Origin: Ktedonobacteria bacterium
GTDB lineage: Bacteria > Chloroflexota > Ktedonobacteria > Ktedonobacterales > JACDGC01
Direction: 5' to 3'
Length of the DNA: 64,000 nt
NCBI GenBank assembly: GCA_027459785.1
Contig: DAIDGU010000042.1
Coordinates: forward strand, 1 to 64,000
Under the pieces are notes generated by a model. The model ran no database searches and was not told the DNA's origin. It was given only the letters and a program-made list of their open reading frames with translations. A program made the translations under genes and the position numbers. This document shows, one piece after another, positions 43,422-52,113 of the stretch. The first letter of the stretch is position 1. The number at the start of each line of letters is the position of its first letter.

Positions 43422-44960
43422 TTACACGTTGACCACCTGCGCGGCTTCGTCGCGCAGTTCGCGGCGTAGCACCTTGCCGGTGTTGTTCTTGGGCAGGCTG
43501 TCGCGGAAGGCGACGCGCTTGGGCGCTTTGAAAACGGCCAGGTTGGCGCGACAATAGTCGATGATCTCGGCCTCGGTCGCGGTCGCGCCAGGCTTGAGTA
43601 CCACGAAGGCGAAGACCGACTCGCCCTGATAGGCATCCGGTGCCTGGACCACAGCGGCGTCCGCGACGGCGGGATGGCGGAAGAGCAGTTCTTCTACCTC
43701 GCGTGGATAGACGTTGTAGCCGGAGACGTTGATCATGTCTTTCAGGCGATCCACGATGTAATAGTAGCCGTCCTCATCGACGGTGGCGAGGTCGCCGGTA
43801 TGTAGCCAGCCGCTTTGCAGCGCGTCGGCGGTGGCATCGGGCCGGTGATAGTAGCCGGCCATCACGTTCGCGCCGTGGCAGATCAGCTCGCCGACCTGGC
43901 CCACGCCCACCTCGTTGCCCGTGGCCGGATCGATCAGGCGCACCTCCACGCCGGGGATGGCGGGACCGATGGAACCTGCCTTGTTGACCGGACCGGCGAT
44001 ATTCGTGGTGACGACCGGCGCGGCTTCCGTCAGGCCATAGCCTTCGGCGATCTCGATGCCGAATTTCTGCTGGAAATTTTCCAGCACCTGCACCGGCAAC
44101 GCCGCCGCGCCAGAGCCGCAATAGCGCAAGCTAGAAAGATCATACTGCGACACATCCGGCAAGCTGGCCCAGGCGATGTACATCGGCGGTGCGCCAGGAA
44201 CGATGGTGACTTTATGCTTCGCCATCAGCTCCAGCGCGCCCGCGGGATCGAAGCGTTCCATCAACACCATCGTCGATCCGACGGTGACGGCCAGGTTCAT
44301 CGCCACGTTCATCGCGTAGATATGGAAGAGCGGCAGGCCCAGCCACACCACGTCTGCGCTGTTCAGGCCCAGCCGTGCAGAGGCATTCATCTGCGCGCAA
44401 TTGCTGATGAAGTTGCGGTGCGTGAGCATCGCTCCCTTGGGCTTGCCCGTCGTGCCGGAGGTGTAGCAGATGACGGCCACGTCGTCGGGCTGAATCGACA
44501 CCGCCGGCGGCGCGGCGGTAGATGCTTCGCCGAAGGCTTGCCGCCAGCCCTGCGCGCCATCCAGTGGCGACGGTGTGGCGGCGACCGTGTGTTGCAGCGA
44601 AGCGATCTCTTGCCGGGCGGCTTTGATGTTCGGATAGAAGGCACCGATGGTGACGACGGCTTTCGCGCCGGCATCATTCAGGATGAAGGCGATCTCGCTG
44701 GGCTTATAGAGCGGGTTCATCGGGACGATGGTGCCACCAATGCGTAGCACGCCGTAATACGCTTCGATGAAAAGAGGTAGATTATGCAGATACAGGCCCA
44801 CGCGGTCGCCCTGCTTAACGCCCATCGCCAGCAAGCCGTTCGCTACCTGGTTCACCCGCTGATCCAGCTCGCCGTAGGTTGTCACCTGATCGCGAAAGAT
44901 GATCGCCGGTTTTTCCGGCGCACGCTGAGCGGCCAGCGCTACGATTTCACCCAGATGCAT
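43422..44960 (-). CDS. Long-chain acyl-CoA synthetase (AMP-binding)
   Basis: A 512-residue ANL-superfamily adenylate-forming enzyme that activates a fatty acid as acyl-CoA. Motifs are YTSGTTGKPKGAMLTHRN (P-loop A3), GYGLTEAAPV (A5), WLHTGDLATVDEDGYYYI (A7-A8), DRLKDMINVSGYNVYPREVE and the catalytic Lys in PKNNTGKVLRREL (A10). It fits FadD-like ligases. GAGGAG seven bases before ATG 44960 fixes the start; a longer open frame to 45362 runs into the divergent gene. The promoter lies in the 200-base gap shared with the FAD oxidase gene. Confidence 0.94.
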   Translation of the reverse strand: MHLGEIVALAAQRAPEKPAIIFRDQVTTYGELDQRVNQVANGLLAMGVKQGDRVGLYLHNLPLFIEAYYGVLRIGGTIVPMNPLYKPSEIAFILNDAGAKAVVTIGAFYPNIKAARQEIASLQHTVAATPSPLDGAQGWRQAFGEASTAAPPAVSIQPDDVAVICYTSGTTGKPKGAMLTHRNFISNCAQMNASARLGLNSADVVWLGLPLFHIYAMNVAMNLAVTVGSTMVLMERFDPAGALELMAKHKVTIVPGAPPMYIAWASLPDVSQYDLSSLRYCGSGAAALPVQVLENFQQKFGIEIAEGYGLTEAAPVVTTNIAGPVNKAGSIGPAIPGVEVRLIDPATGNEVGVGQVGELICHGANVMAGYYHRPDATADALQSGWLHTGDLATVDEDGYYYIVDRLKDMINVSGYNVYPREVEELLFRHPAVADAAVVQAPDAYQGESVFAFVVLKPGATATEAEIIDYCRANLAVFKAPKRVAFRDSLPKNNTGKVLRRELRDEAAQVVNV

Positions 44961-45027
44961 CGCGCAACTCCTCGTCGTCGAGAATAGGGCGGGGCGCTCC
45001 CCGCGCTCTCGTTCGGTATTGTTGTAT

Positions 45028-45056
45028 AGCGTAGGAAATTCAGCGGCAAATGTCAA
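45028..45056 (-). promoter_or_regulatory. Likely sigma-70 promoter of the acyl-CoA ligase gene
   Basis: On the minus strand TTGACA (45056-45051), 17 bases, TACGCT (45033-45028), about 65 bases before the start codon. The -35 is perfect; the -10 is a weak match. Confidence 0.6.
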
Positions 45057-45163
45057 GTATTCGCTAAGTGGGAGCATTTGCGCGGGATGTGCGGTGATGC
45101 GTAAACTATGCGACAATAGGACAGTAGATCGTAGGCAACGAGAGTAAGGAGTTTGCCCCGCTC

Positions 45164-46567
45164 GTGACCACCAGTGGCGATCAGTTCGCTGACGCGGGCC
45201 ATGCATCTGAATATATCGCCGCGCGCTACGTAGCCCTGCTGGGCGCGAGCGCCGTCCACACTGGGGCGGCGGCGGCGGCGTATGCCATCGACGGGCGGGT
45301 GCCGACGGTGGCCTTGCAGCCGACCGACCGCGCTCAGGTGGCGGATGCGCTGGCGCTGGCATCGGAGATGCGTCTGGCCGTCGCGCCGTGGGGCGGCGGC
45401 ACGCAGCTAGCGGCGGGCTATCCCCTGACGCGGCTGGATGTCGTCCTCGCCCTCACTCATTTCACTCAGGTGACGCCCCACGTGACCGATGGGCATCGCC
45501 TGACGGTGCAGGCCGGTTGCACCCTCGCCGCCGCCAATGCCGCCCTCGCGCCACACGGCCACTTCCTGGCGCTCGACGGTCCCCTGCCGGGCCGCGCCAC
45601 CATCGGCGGGCGGCTGGCCGCCGGCAGCCTGGGACTGCGGCGCGCCCGCTATGGCAACCCACGCGAATTAGTGGAAGATTTGGTCATCGCGCGCGGCGAT
45701 GGCGCGGTGATGCACACCGGTGGCCTGACCAACCGCGCGATGCAGCAGCACGCCCTGGGCTACGATCTCAATAAAATCATCGTCGGCTCGCTGGGGACGC
45801 TGGGCATCATCCTGGAAGCGACGCTGCATGTCGCGCCCCTGCCCGAAAGCGAGGCGACGGTCATCGCGGCATTCAGTGAACCGGCGGCGCTGTGGGATCT
45901 GCTGGATGACCTGGCGGCGGCGGAATTGCATCCAGCGGCGGCGGCGCTGTGTGGGGCGGGCGTGCTGGGGATGGGTCACGGGCTGGCGCAGGAATACACC
46001 GTGCCGCTCGACCCGACAGCGCATCCGCTCCTGTTGGTGCGCCTGGCGGGCGCGCTGCCGGAGATCCGGCGGCAGGCGCTGACGGTGCGCAATCTAGTCC
46101 TCAAGTTCGGCGGCACGCCACCCCTTTTGCTGCCGGGTGCGGCGATGGCCCCCGCCTGGGAGACGCTGGACGACTTCCCCGCGACGGCGGACCTCGCGCC
46201 CACGGCAGCGGTGATCAAGGTATCCGCGTTACCGTCGGAGATCGGGACGGTGGTGGAGGCGGCGCGCTCGCTGGGTGGTGAACATGGGCTGCGGCTGAGT
46301 TGGCTGGCTGATGCCGTCACCGGCTTAGTGTGGCTGCGCGTGGTGGATGACGAGGCCGCCGCGCACTTCGCCACGGCGCTCATCGGCTTGCAAGACGCCC
46401 TGGCGCGGCGCTGGCGCAATGCCATCGTCCTGGGCTGCGCCCCCGACTTGCGCGAACGGCTGCCGCTGTGGGGCGCGGACCCGCAAGGGGTGGAGTTGCT
46501 GCGCGCCATCAAGCGCCGCTTCGATCCACAGGGCATCCTGAACCCTGGCCGCTTCCGCGCGAAGTGA
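45164..46567 (+). CDS. FAD-binding oxidase (GlcD/GlcE, vanillyl-alcohol-oxidase type)
   Basis: A 467-residue FAD-linked oxidoreductase. The PCMH-type FAD domain shows VALQPTDRAQVADALALA, APWGGGTQLAAG (the FAD-pyrophosphate loop), LTVQAGCTLAAANAAL, the RATIGGRLAAGSLGLRRARY stretch and KIIVGSLGTLGIILEATLHV. The C-terminal cap ends IKRRFDPQGILNPGRF, as in glycolate oxidase subunits. The substrate is probably a 2-hydroxyacid, by family. The start is a GTG with AAGGAG 12 bases upstream, a rather long spacing. No GlcF iron-sulfur partner is adjacent. Confidence 0.87.
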   Translation: MTTSGDQFADAGHASEYIAARYVALLGASAVHTGAAAAAYAIDGRVPTVALQPTDRAQVADALALASEMRLAVAPWGGGTQLAAGYPLTRLDVVLALTHFTQVTPHVTDGHRLTVQAGCTLAAANAALAPHGHFLALDGPLPGRATIGGRLAAGSLGLRRARYGNPRELVEDLVIARGDGAVMHTGGLTNRAMQQHALGYDLNKIIVGSLGTLGIILEATLHVAPLPESEATVIAAFSEPAALWDLLDDLAAAELHPAAAALCGAGVLGMGHGLAQEYTVPLDPTAHPLLLVRLAGALPEIRRQALTVRNLVLKFGGTPPLLLPGAAMAPAWETLDDFPATADLAPTAAVIKVSALPSEIGTVVEAARSLGGEHGLRLSWLADAVTGLVWLRVVDDEAAAHFATALIGLQDALARRWRNAIVLGCAPDLRERLPLWGADPQGVELLRAIKRRFDPQGILNPGRFRAK

Positions 46568-46618
46568 CAGCGGGGGGAACCGTACCGCGCCACCCGCCGC
46601 TGGGAGACAATGGCGCGG

Positions 46619-47014
46619 TTAAGATGAGAGTTGGCGCAAGCGCGAGAGCAGCACGACACGCCAGAGGAATGTCTGGACGTTGACCGGCTTGACGATATAG
46701 TCATCCGCCCCCGCCTGGAAGCCGGCGACTTTATCTTTGATGCCGGAACGCTTGGTGACACAGGCGATGATCATCGACCGCGCGCTGCGTTCACTGCGAA
46801 TCTGCTGGATCAGTTTAATGCCGTCGCCATCGGGCTGATCGAGTTCCAGCAGGACGATCTGCGGGTGATACAATGCGATCATCTCAACCGTTTCCGCCAG
46901 ATTCTTGGCCGTGATGAGGCGATAGCGTGGACGCAGACATTCCACCAGGCGCTGTTGTTGCGCGGGATCGGGATCGGACACCAGCACAGTGAGTGCGGTG
47001 GCGGGAACGGCCAT
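46619..47014 (-). CDS. Receiver-only response regulator with Glu at the phosphoacceptor site
   Basis: A 131-residue single REC domain. The fold elements are VLVSDPDPAQQQRL (strand 1), IVLLELDQPDGDG (strand 3), IIACVTKRSGIKDK (strand 4) and ADDYIVKPV (strand 5, K109). The phosphorylated Asp, normally in LLD-x-x-x-P, is Glu57 (LLELDQP), a change that often mimics the phosphorylated state. The first acidic pair is also altered (SDPD). It may be a constitutive or phosphorylation-independent signalling protein. GAGGGAG supports the ATG at 47014; a longer frame to 47113 is less likely. It is divergent from a normal receiver protein. Confidence 0.88.
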   Translation of the reverse strand: MAVPATALTVLVSDPDPAQQQRLVECLRPRYRLITAKNLAETVEMIALYHPQIVLLELDQPDGDGIKLIQQIRSERSARSMIIACVTKRSGIKDKVAGFQAGADDYIVKPVNVQTFLWRVVLLSRLRQLSS

Positions 47015-47266
47015 AACGAGATCTCCCTCAGCTTTACGCAGCGATGACTTCAGGGTGCTTGCATGTAGTATTATGCCATAGATCAAACCATTTTGCCTTG
47101 TGGAGTAGGACAATTAGCCATGACTGGGCTAGGAAATCGGGTAGGACTGTCACTTTTGGGTGTCGCTGGGGTTCATGATAGGGTAGGGATGCCAAACATC
47201 GCATCACCCTTGTTCACCTGGCATAGCTCTTGCATAGCGAGAAACCACGCAAGGAGGGAATGGCTT

Positions 47267-47677
47267 ATGTCCCCAATCCTGATTGTGGATGACGATGCGG
47301 CCATCCGCGATACGCTTCAGACGCTCTTGCAGGAGCATAATTTGGCAGCGACCGTCTGCGCGAGCGGCAACCAGGCGCTCGATCTGTTACGCGCGGCGAC
47401 GCAGCCCCATATCGTGCTGCTAGACATCCGCATGCCGGGGCTGACCGGCTGGCAAGTGCTGGCGGCGGTCGCTGCTGAGCCGGCAGTGTATCAACGCCAT
47501 GCCTACCTGTTGATGACGGCGATGACGGCGATGACGATTGTCCCCGCACAGATGGCCTTGATCAGCCAAACCCGCGCCGTGATTCTGGCCAAGCCCTTCG
47601 ATCTGCAAGTGCTGCTCGCCGAGATCGCCGAGGCGGAACATCGCATCCAGGCGACCACCGTCCAGCCTGCGCCCTAA
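47267..47677 (+). CDS. Receiver-only response regulator
   Basis: A 136-residue single REC domain with intact residues: the acidic pocket ILIVDDDAAIRD (D8-D10), the phosphoacceptor D53 in LLDIRMPGLTGW and the conserved Lys in ILAKPFD. No output domain, so it acts by protein contact (CheY- or Spo0F-like). AAGGAGGG lies about 10 bases before the ATG. It could be served by one of the histidine kinases 10 kb downstream, but nothing in the sequence links them. Confidence 0.92.
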   Translation: MSPILIVDDDAAIRDTLQTLLQEHNLAATVCASGNQALDLLRAATQPHIVLLDIRMPGLTGWQVLAAVAAEPAVYQRHAYLLMTAMTAMTIVPAQMALISQTRAVILAKPFDLQVLLAEIAEAEHRIQATTVQPAP

Positions 47678-47882
47678 GCGATCCCGCTCGCCCGCTGCTT
47701 CCCAAGAGTCCCACGATCTAGCGTTCGGGCATCGGGGCATGGTATGATAGTGATGCAGTCGTGCCAGTCAACGACGGCGCAGGTGGTGCTATGGTGGCAC
47801 CTGAACCAACCCATCAACACACCCACCATGTTCGGCATTCCTACATCAATTATCGACCCCGAGCGAAGGAGTAGGTCGCGCT

Positions 47883-48716
47883 ATGAACCAGGGACAACGC
47901 CAGCGACCAAACCGCAATCCCCAACAACCGTCGTCGGCCAACCCGCCGCCTTCTGCATCGCAGAGCCGGGGGCGCATCGTCGATGCGCAACGCCACGATA
48001 CCCCGCGCGAGGTGCCGGCATTTTCCACCAGCGCCCCCACCTGGCGTGCGAACGCCGTCGAATGGGCGCGCGGCAAGCTTGAATTAATCTGGGAATCATT
48101 GCTCCTGCCGCTCTTCGGCTGGTTCTCGCGGCGCTTCAGCCAGCGCGGCAAGATCCCTGGGCGGCGCATGCACAATACTGGCAGCCTGGGGGGCTGGTCA
48201 TGGAATGAACAGGGGGCAAGGATGCTCAAGCGCACCTCGCGTTTGCTCATGGTCATCGGCATCACTGCGGCGGCGCTCGTACTCTTCGCGGCGGTGGCGG
48301 TGCGCATCAGTGCCGCTTTATCGCACGCGACCGCCAACATCAGCATCGGCCTGAACGGCACGAACACGACGCCGACGCCCATCGGTGCGATCACCATTCG
48401 TAATATGAACGGTGAAGGCACGCCCATCGGCATCCCAGCTTATACCTTTGGGATGTGGTCCTCGAACCAGGAACCCTCGCGGGGAGAAACCATCACCATC
48501 TATGGTCGCGTCAGCCACTACTCCGCGCCCGTCGCTGGCGCGACAGTGGTCTTTTCCTTCGACGGCCACACGGTTTCGACCACGACGGATGGCTATGGGC
48601 TGGCGACAGTGCGCATCTACGCCGGTGCGCCCCCCACCGTCCCAGACGAAATCACTGGTTCCGTCTCCATCGGCGGCCAAACCCTGACGGGCAGCACCTT
48701 CTATTCGGTCATCTAG
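47883..48716 (+). CDS. Single-TM protein with extracellular Ig-like domain
   Basis: A 277-residue protein I do not recognise. Residues 1-115 are a polar, Gln/Asn/Pro-rich cytoplasmic region (RPNRNPQQPSSANPPPSASQ). One TM helix lies near 118-142 (RLLMVIGITAAALVLFAAVA). Outside is a beta-sandwich of the bacterial Ig-like (Big) type: GETITIYGRVSHYSAPVAGA, TVVFSFDGHTVSTTTDGYGL, ATVRIYAG. Such domains usually extend or stiffen surface proteins. GAAGGAG lies 13 bases before the ATG. The region after it is repetitive and non-coding. Confidence 0.68.
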   Translation: MNQGQRQRPNRNPQQPSSANPPPSASQSRGRIVDAQRHDTPREVPAFSTSAPTWRANAVEWARGKLELIWESLLLPLFGWFSRRFSQRGKIPGRRMHNTGSLGGWSWNEQGARMLKRTSRLLMVIGITAAALVLFAAVAVRISAALSHATANISIGLNGTNTTPTPIGAITIRNMNGEGTPIGIPAYTFGMWSSNQEPSRGETITIYGRVSHYSAPVAGATVVFSFDGHTVSTTTDGYGLATVRIYAGAPPTVPDEITGSVSIGGQTLTGSTFYSVI

Positions 48717-49196
48717 CCTTAATACATACCTGGGACCAGGGCGACCACAAGGGTAGATCGAAGGGCGAAGTGAGCGACGGGGCCAGGGCGACCCGCCCCA
48801 GCACCAGGGCGACCAGGCGGGGGACCAGGGCGACCAGGCGGGGGACCAGGGCGACCAGGCGGGGGACCAGGGCGACCAGGCGGGGGACCAGGGCGACCAC
48901 AAGGGTACGCCCCTACAGACCGGATGGCAAGATAGATCACCAGCGAGACGAGGGCGACCACGTGTAGGGGCGATGCCTTGTGCTTGCCCTGCCCCGACAG
49001 ACCCGAAAACGTCAGGATCGTGGGGCGGACACTCCTGTCTGCCTCATGTGGTGCGCAGAGGGGACGACGGGCGCGATAAATCGCACCCATTCAATGCCGT
49101 AATGGCCGCATCTTTGCTGAAAAGCGATGGTTCTATGTATTACCCGCTTGGCGACTGAGGTGCGCCCCAGGTGCCTGTGATCTGTCTGTACGGCAA
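48717..49196. other. 480-bp non-coding stretch full of repeats
   Basis: It contains CAGGGCGACCA-rich DNA with a 21-bp tandem array (48811-48894), the block shared with 20690-20752 (48953-49003), a GGGGCGGAC..CTGTCTGCC hairpin (49022-49043) and a palindromic GGGCGCGATAAATCGCACCC (about 49071-49090). Open frames across the array would give collagen-like Gly-Pro repeats but look accidental. Confidence 0.6.
48811..48894. repeat. 21-bp tandem array, four copies
   Basis: Four consecutive copies of GACCAGGCGGGGGACCAGGG plus one C, with degenerate extensions on both sides. The length is a multiple of three, but no credible gene reads through it. Confidence 0.8.
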
Positions 49197-49676
49197 CTAT
49201 TCCCGCCACCACAGCGCCGTGCGTAGGATCTCGTGAGCATGCTCGAAGGTGTGCTGAAGCGTCTTGGTAAGCACCCAGCGTAGCGTGACTGCTCCCCAGA
49301 TGGCCGCACGCGGCTCATCCCACGCCAGGGCCGTGAATTGCGGCAGCAGCGCCAGTTGCGCCGCTCGCACGGCGCGGAAATCCGCGATGAGATCGTCGAT
49401 TGAGGGTTGGGCCGCCCAACGTTCGTCTTCGCGCGCCGTCTCCTCGGCCTGTGTCCCCACCGCCGGCTGCGCCGCGCCCAGCCATTGCCGCATGCTCGGC
49501 AGCGCCAGCCGCTGCTCATACGCTGCCAGGTGCAGCAGCACGCGCGCCACCGGCCAGTTCTCTGGATGGCGCGGCGGGGCCGCGTAGCGATGCGCGGGTG
49601 GGTTCTGCGCCACCGCCCATTCCACCGCCATCATGCTCGTCTGCAACTGTTCACTGAACCAGTGTAGGTCATCCAT
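49197..49676 (-). CDS. DinB-like four-helix-bundle protein
   Basis: A 159-residue DinB/YfiT-like protein. Helix motifs: HPENWPVARVLLHLAAYEQR (His about 49) and VLTKTLQHTFEHAHEILRT (His pair about 145-149). These give the spaced histidines of the family's metal site. It is unrelated in detail to the DinB-like protein at 4874-5359. Role unknown; members include thiol-dependent transferases and damage-inducible proteins. The next gene upstream on the same strand starts 656 bases away and ends 75 bases away. Confidence 0.8.
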   Translation of the reverse strand: MDDLHWFSEQLQTSMMAVEWAVAQNPPAHRYAAPPRHPENWPVARVLLHLAAYEQRLALPSMRQWLGAAQPAVGTQAEETAREDERWAAQPSIDDLIADFRAVRAAQLALLPQFTALAWDEPRAAIWGAVTLRWVLTKTLQHTFEHAHEILRTALWWRE

Positions 49677-49750
49677 CTGTTCGACCCTTGTGTTTGTGAG
49701 CGCGGGGCCAGGATTGACCGCCCCCTGCAGGAGATGGGGTTCTTAAAAGC

Positions 49751-50332
49751 TTATCCCACCGTCGGTGGCTCGGCCTTGCCATTGGCATCGGGATCGACGC
49801 GGCGGCGCGGGCGGCGCGGCTTTTCGGGCGCGGCAGCATCCGAGGCGGTGGCGGGCAGAGGCGGTGGCGTGGGGCGCGGCGGCAATTCGCCGCCATAGCG
49901 CGACGCCTCGAACGTGTTCGCGCGCTGCTCACACCACTGGATGTCGTCTTCGTGCTGCGCCAGCATCACTTCCAGGAATTGGCGCGTCATCGTCTCCAGC
50001 CCCTGTTGCACCAGCAAGGTGCTGATGCGCTCCATGATCAAGCGCTGGTGGCGGCCAAAGGTGCGCAGCCGTTCGGGATAATAGTCCAGCGACAGCACGT
50101 AGTTGGCGAAATCGGAGATGTGGCGGCTGGGTGTGCCGCCCAGCGCTTCAACGCGCTCGCGCAAGCCGGAACAGGCCCACACTTCGTCGCCGCCGATGCG
50201 TTCCAGGGTGTCGCGCTCGTGCGGATCGGTCGCCATCGAAACGAGGCCGATGACCGCCTCGACCGCGGCACGCTCCTCTTCGAGCATCTCATTGAGCATC
50301 TGAATCATCTGGGTGCTAGCGGTTCTATCCAT
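49751..50332 (-). CDS. DUF6306-like helical (ferritin-like) protein
   Basis: A 193-residue protein. Residues 1-130 are strongly helical: MIQMLNEMLEEERAAVEAVI, then DPHERDTLERIGGDEVWACS and GLRERVEALGGTPSRHISDF. This pattern resembles DUF6306 and ferritin-like bundles, with recurring E and H residues that may bind metal. The C-terminus is Pro-rich and basic (PEKPRRPRRRVDPD). GGAG lies 7 bases before ATG 50332. A much longer open frame on this strand (to 51685) is the shadow of the glycosyltransferase gene and is not part of this protein. Confidence 0.75.
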   Translation of the reverse strand: MDRTASTQMIQMLNEMLEEERAAVEAVIGLVSMATDPHERDTLERIGGDEVWACSGLRERVEALGGTPSRHISDFANYVLSLDYYPERLRTFGRHQRLIMERISTLLVQQGLETMTRQFLEVMLAQHEDDIQWCEQRANTFEASRYGGELPPRPTPPPLPATASDAAAPEKPRRPRRRVDPDANGKAEPPTVG

Positions 50333-50497
50333 GCGCGTTCTCCAAAAAAAGTGGTGTGGGGGTGTAATGACGGGGGCATGTATCGCTTGTATTCTTTCAC
50401 ATTTCGGTCCCGCACCGCAAGGGCGATGGGCCGGATTTCCCGCCCTGCTTGAATTCTGTGCTATGCTGAAAGCGAACTTCATCAGGGGATACCAACC

Positions 50498-51676
50498 ATG
50501 CGGATCGCCATCAATGCCGATTATCTCGCCGAACCTCAGACGGGGACGGGGCGCTACCTGGCGCAGCTCATCACCTCGCTGGGCCTGGTGGATGGCGTCA
50601 ATGAGTATCTCTTGCTGACCTCGCAGCCCATTGATGAAAAGCCGGCGACGCCTTCGACCTTCGTCTGGGAAGAAGTGGCCGTCAGCGGCCTCAGCGGTCG
50701 CAGCGAACGCTTGCGCAAGGTCCACTGGGAGCAGCGCATCTTTCCCGATGCCGCGCGTAAGCGCGACGCGCGCCTGCTCTTCGTGCCACACTTCGCCCCG
50801 CCGTGGCGTCCGCCGCTGCCGGTCGTCACCACCATCCACGATGTCATCCCGTTCGCGCTGCCGGACTATCGCCCGCTTTCGGCAGTGTGGGCCTACCAGC
50901 AGATCGTGGCGCAAGGCGCACGCCACGCGACGCAGGTGATCACCGTGTCGGAACATGCTAAGAGCGAGATCATTCGCTATCTGGGCATCCCCGCCGAAAA
51001 GATCATCGTCATCGCCGAAGCGCCCGCCACCCACTTCCGCGCTGTCAGCGACACCCAACGGCTGAAGGCCGTGCGCGCCAAATACGGCGTGGGCGAACGC
51101 TTTTTTATGTACCTGGGTGGCTTCGATGTGCGCAAAAACGTGCCGTTGTTGATCGGCGCTTTCGCGGCGCTGGTCCATCGCCTCAATGATCCCGGTCTGA
51201 AACTGCTGATTTCGGGCGACACCGCGCCCCTGGGCAGCAGCCCGCTCTTCCCCGACTGGCGTCCGCTGGTGCGCACGTTCGGCCTGGAAGCGCGCGTGGT
51301 GAGCGCCTTCGTCGCCGATGACGACCTGGCGGCGATGTATAGCGCGGCGCTGGCCTTCGTTTATCCCTCGCTTTATGAGGGCTTCGGGCTGCCACCATTG
51401 GAGGCGATGGCGTGCGGCGCGCCGGTCATCATCTCGGATCATCCAGCGTTGCGTGAGGTGACGGACGGCGCGGGCCTGACCTTCGCGCTCGGCTCCGGTG
51501 GTGCGCCGGCTACGCGCGCCCTGGCCGACCAGATGGTACGCCTCGCCACCACACCGGCACTGCGCGACGACGAACGCCTGCGCAGCCTGGCCCGCGCTCG
51601 CCACTACAGTTGGGCGCAGACCGCAGCGGAAACCAGCGCCATCTTCGCCGAGATCGGCGGCACGCGCACTGGCTGA
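50498..51676 (+). CDS. Glycosyltransferase family 4
   Basis: A 392-residue GT-B glycosyltransferase. The N-terminal acceptor domain starts MRIAINADYLAEPQTGTGRY and has TTIHDVIPFALPDYRP and VITVSEHAKSEII. The nucleotide-sugar domain has FMYLGGFDVRKNVPLLIGAF, then PSLYEGFGLPPLEAMACGAP containing the E-x7-E donor signature, and ISDHPALREV. It probably adds a sugar to a polysaccharide or lipid at the inner membrane face. It is isolated from other polysaccharide genes, so its pathway is unclear. Confidence 0.93.
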   Translation: MRIAINADYLAEPQTGTGRYLAQLITSLGLVDGVNEYLLLTSQPIDEKPATPSTFVWEEVAVSGLSGRSERLRKVHWEQRIFPDAARKRDARLLFVPHFAPPWRPPLPVVTTIHDVIPFALPDYRPLSAVWAYQQIVAQGARHATQVITVSEHAKSEIIRYLGIPAEKIIVIAEAPATHFRAVSDTQRLKAVRAKYGVGERFFMYLGGFDVRKNVPLLIGAFAALVHRLNDPGLKLLISGDTAPLGSSPLFPDWRPLVRTFGLEARVVSAFVADDDLAAMYSAALAFVYPSLYEGFGLPPLEAMACGAPVIISDHPALREVTDGAGLTFALGSGGAPATRALADQMVRLATTPALRDDERLRSLARARHYSWAQTAAETSAIFAEIGGTRTG

Positions 51677-51729
51677 ACCATGCATGCCTTGCCAGACAGG
51701 CAGGAATGCCTATCCTCCAAATCGAGAGG

Positions 51730-51956
51730 TAATATCCTTTGCGGATAATCACTATGGGTACCGGAGGACAGACATTCTCCCTCACCACGGAGGACAGACA
51801 TTCTCCCTCACCACGGAGGACAGACATGCTCCCTCACCACGGAGGACAGACATGCTCCCTCACCACGGAGGACAGACATGCTCCCTCACCACGGAGGACA
51901 GACATTCCTGTCTGTCCGGCCCCACTGACCACCCTCTTTACCCGGAATTGGGATAA
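51730..51956. repeat. MITE-like repeat, copy C, expanded
   Basis: The left end TAATATCCTTTGCGGATAAT and right-end block GACCACCCTCTTTACCCGG match copies A and B. Its centre has grown by tandem duplication of a GGAGGACAGACAT-containing unit. Confidence 0.55.
51763..51892. repeat. 26-bp tandem array, five copies
   Basis: Five copies of a unit starting GGAGGACAGACATTCTCCCT and ending CACCAC. Copies three to five carry ATGCTCC instead of ATTCTCC. A diverged sixth start follows at 51893. There are no unique spacers, so it is not CRISPR. Confidence 0.85.
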
Positions 51957-52113
51957 GAATGTCGATCCTCTGGAGGTTTTTGATCCTGGTGGTAGGATAC
52001 TCATGCTTCTGAACCATCGGAAGGAGTTCCAACGTTATAAAAGAGGGCATGTGCTGGTGATCCTTGCGGTAAGGATCAATCGCCGCCCCCTTAGAAAAGG
52101 ATTCGTCCCCTGT

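Larger units (their letters stand above)
51677..52113. other. 437-bp non-coding stretch with MITE copy C
   Basis: Contains a short palindromic remnant (GACAGGCAGGAATGCCTATC near 51692), the MITE-like copy C with its 26-bp tandem array, then about 150 bases leading to the lipoprotein gene. No promoter is obvious. Confidence 0.5.

Noticed and set aside
48709..49090. Collagen-like Gly-Pro-Pro protein across the 21-bp array
   Set aside because: No ribosome site, no signal peptide and frames on both strands are equally open; a tandem-repeat artefact.
49751..51685. 644-codon minus-strand open frame opposite the glycosyltransferase gene
   Set aside because: Only its last 193 codons encode a credible protein with a ribosome site at 50332; the rest is antisense shadow of a clear GT4 gene in GC-rich DNA.
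51763..51892. Possible CRISPR array
   Set aside because: Units are contiguous with no unique spacers and no cas genes are in the window.
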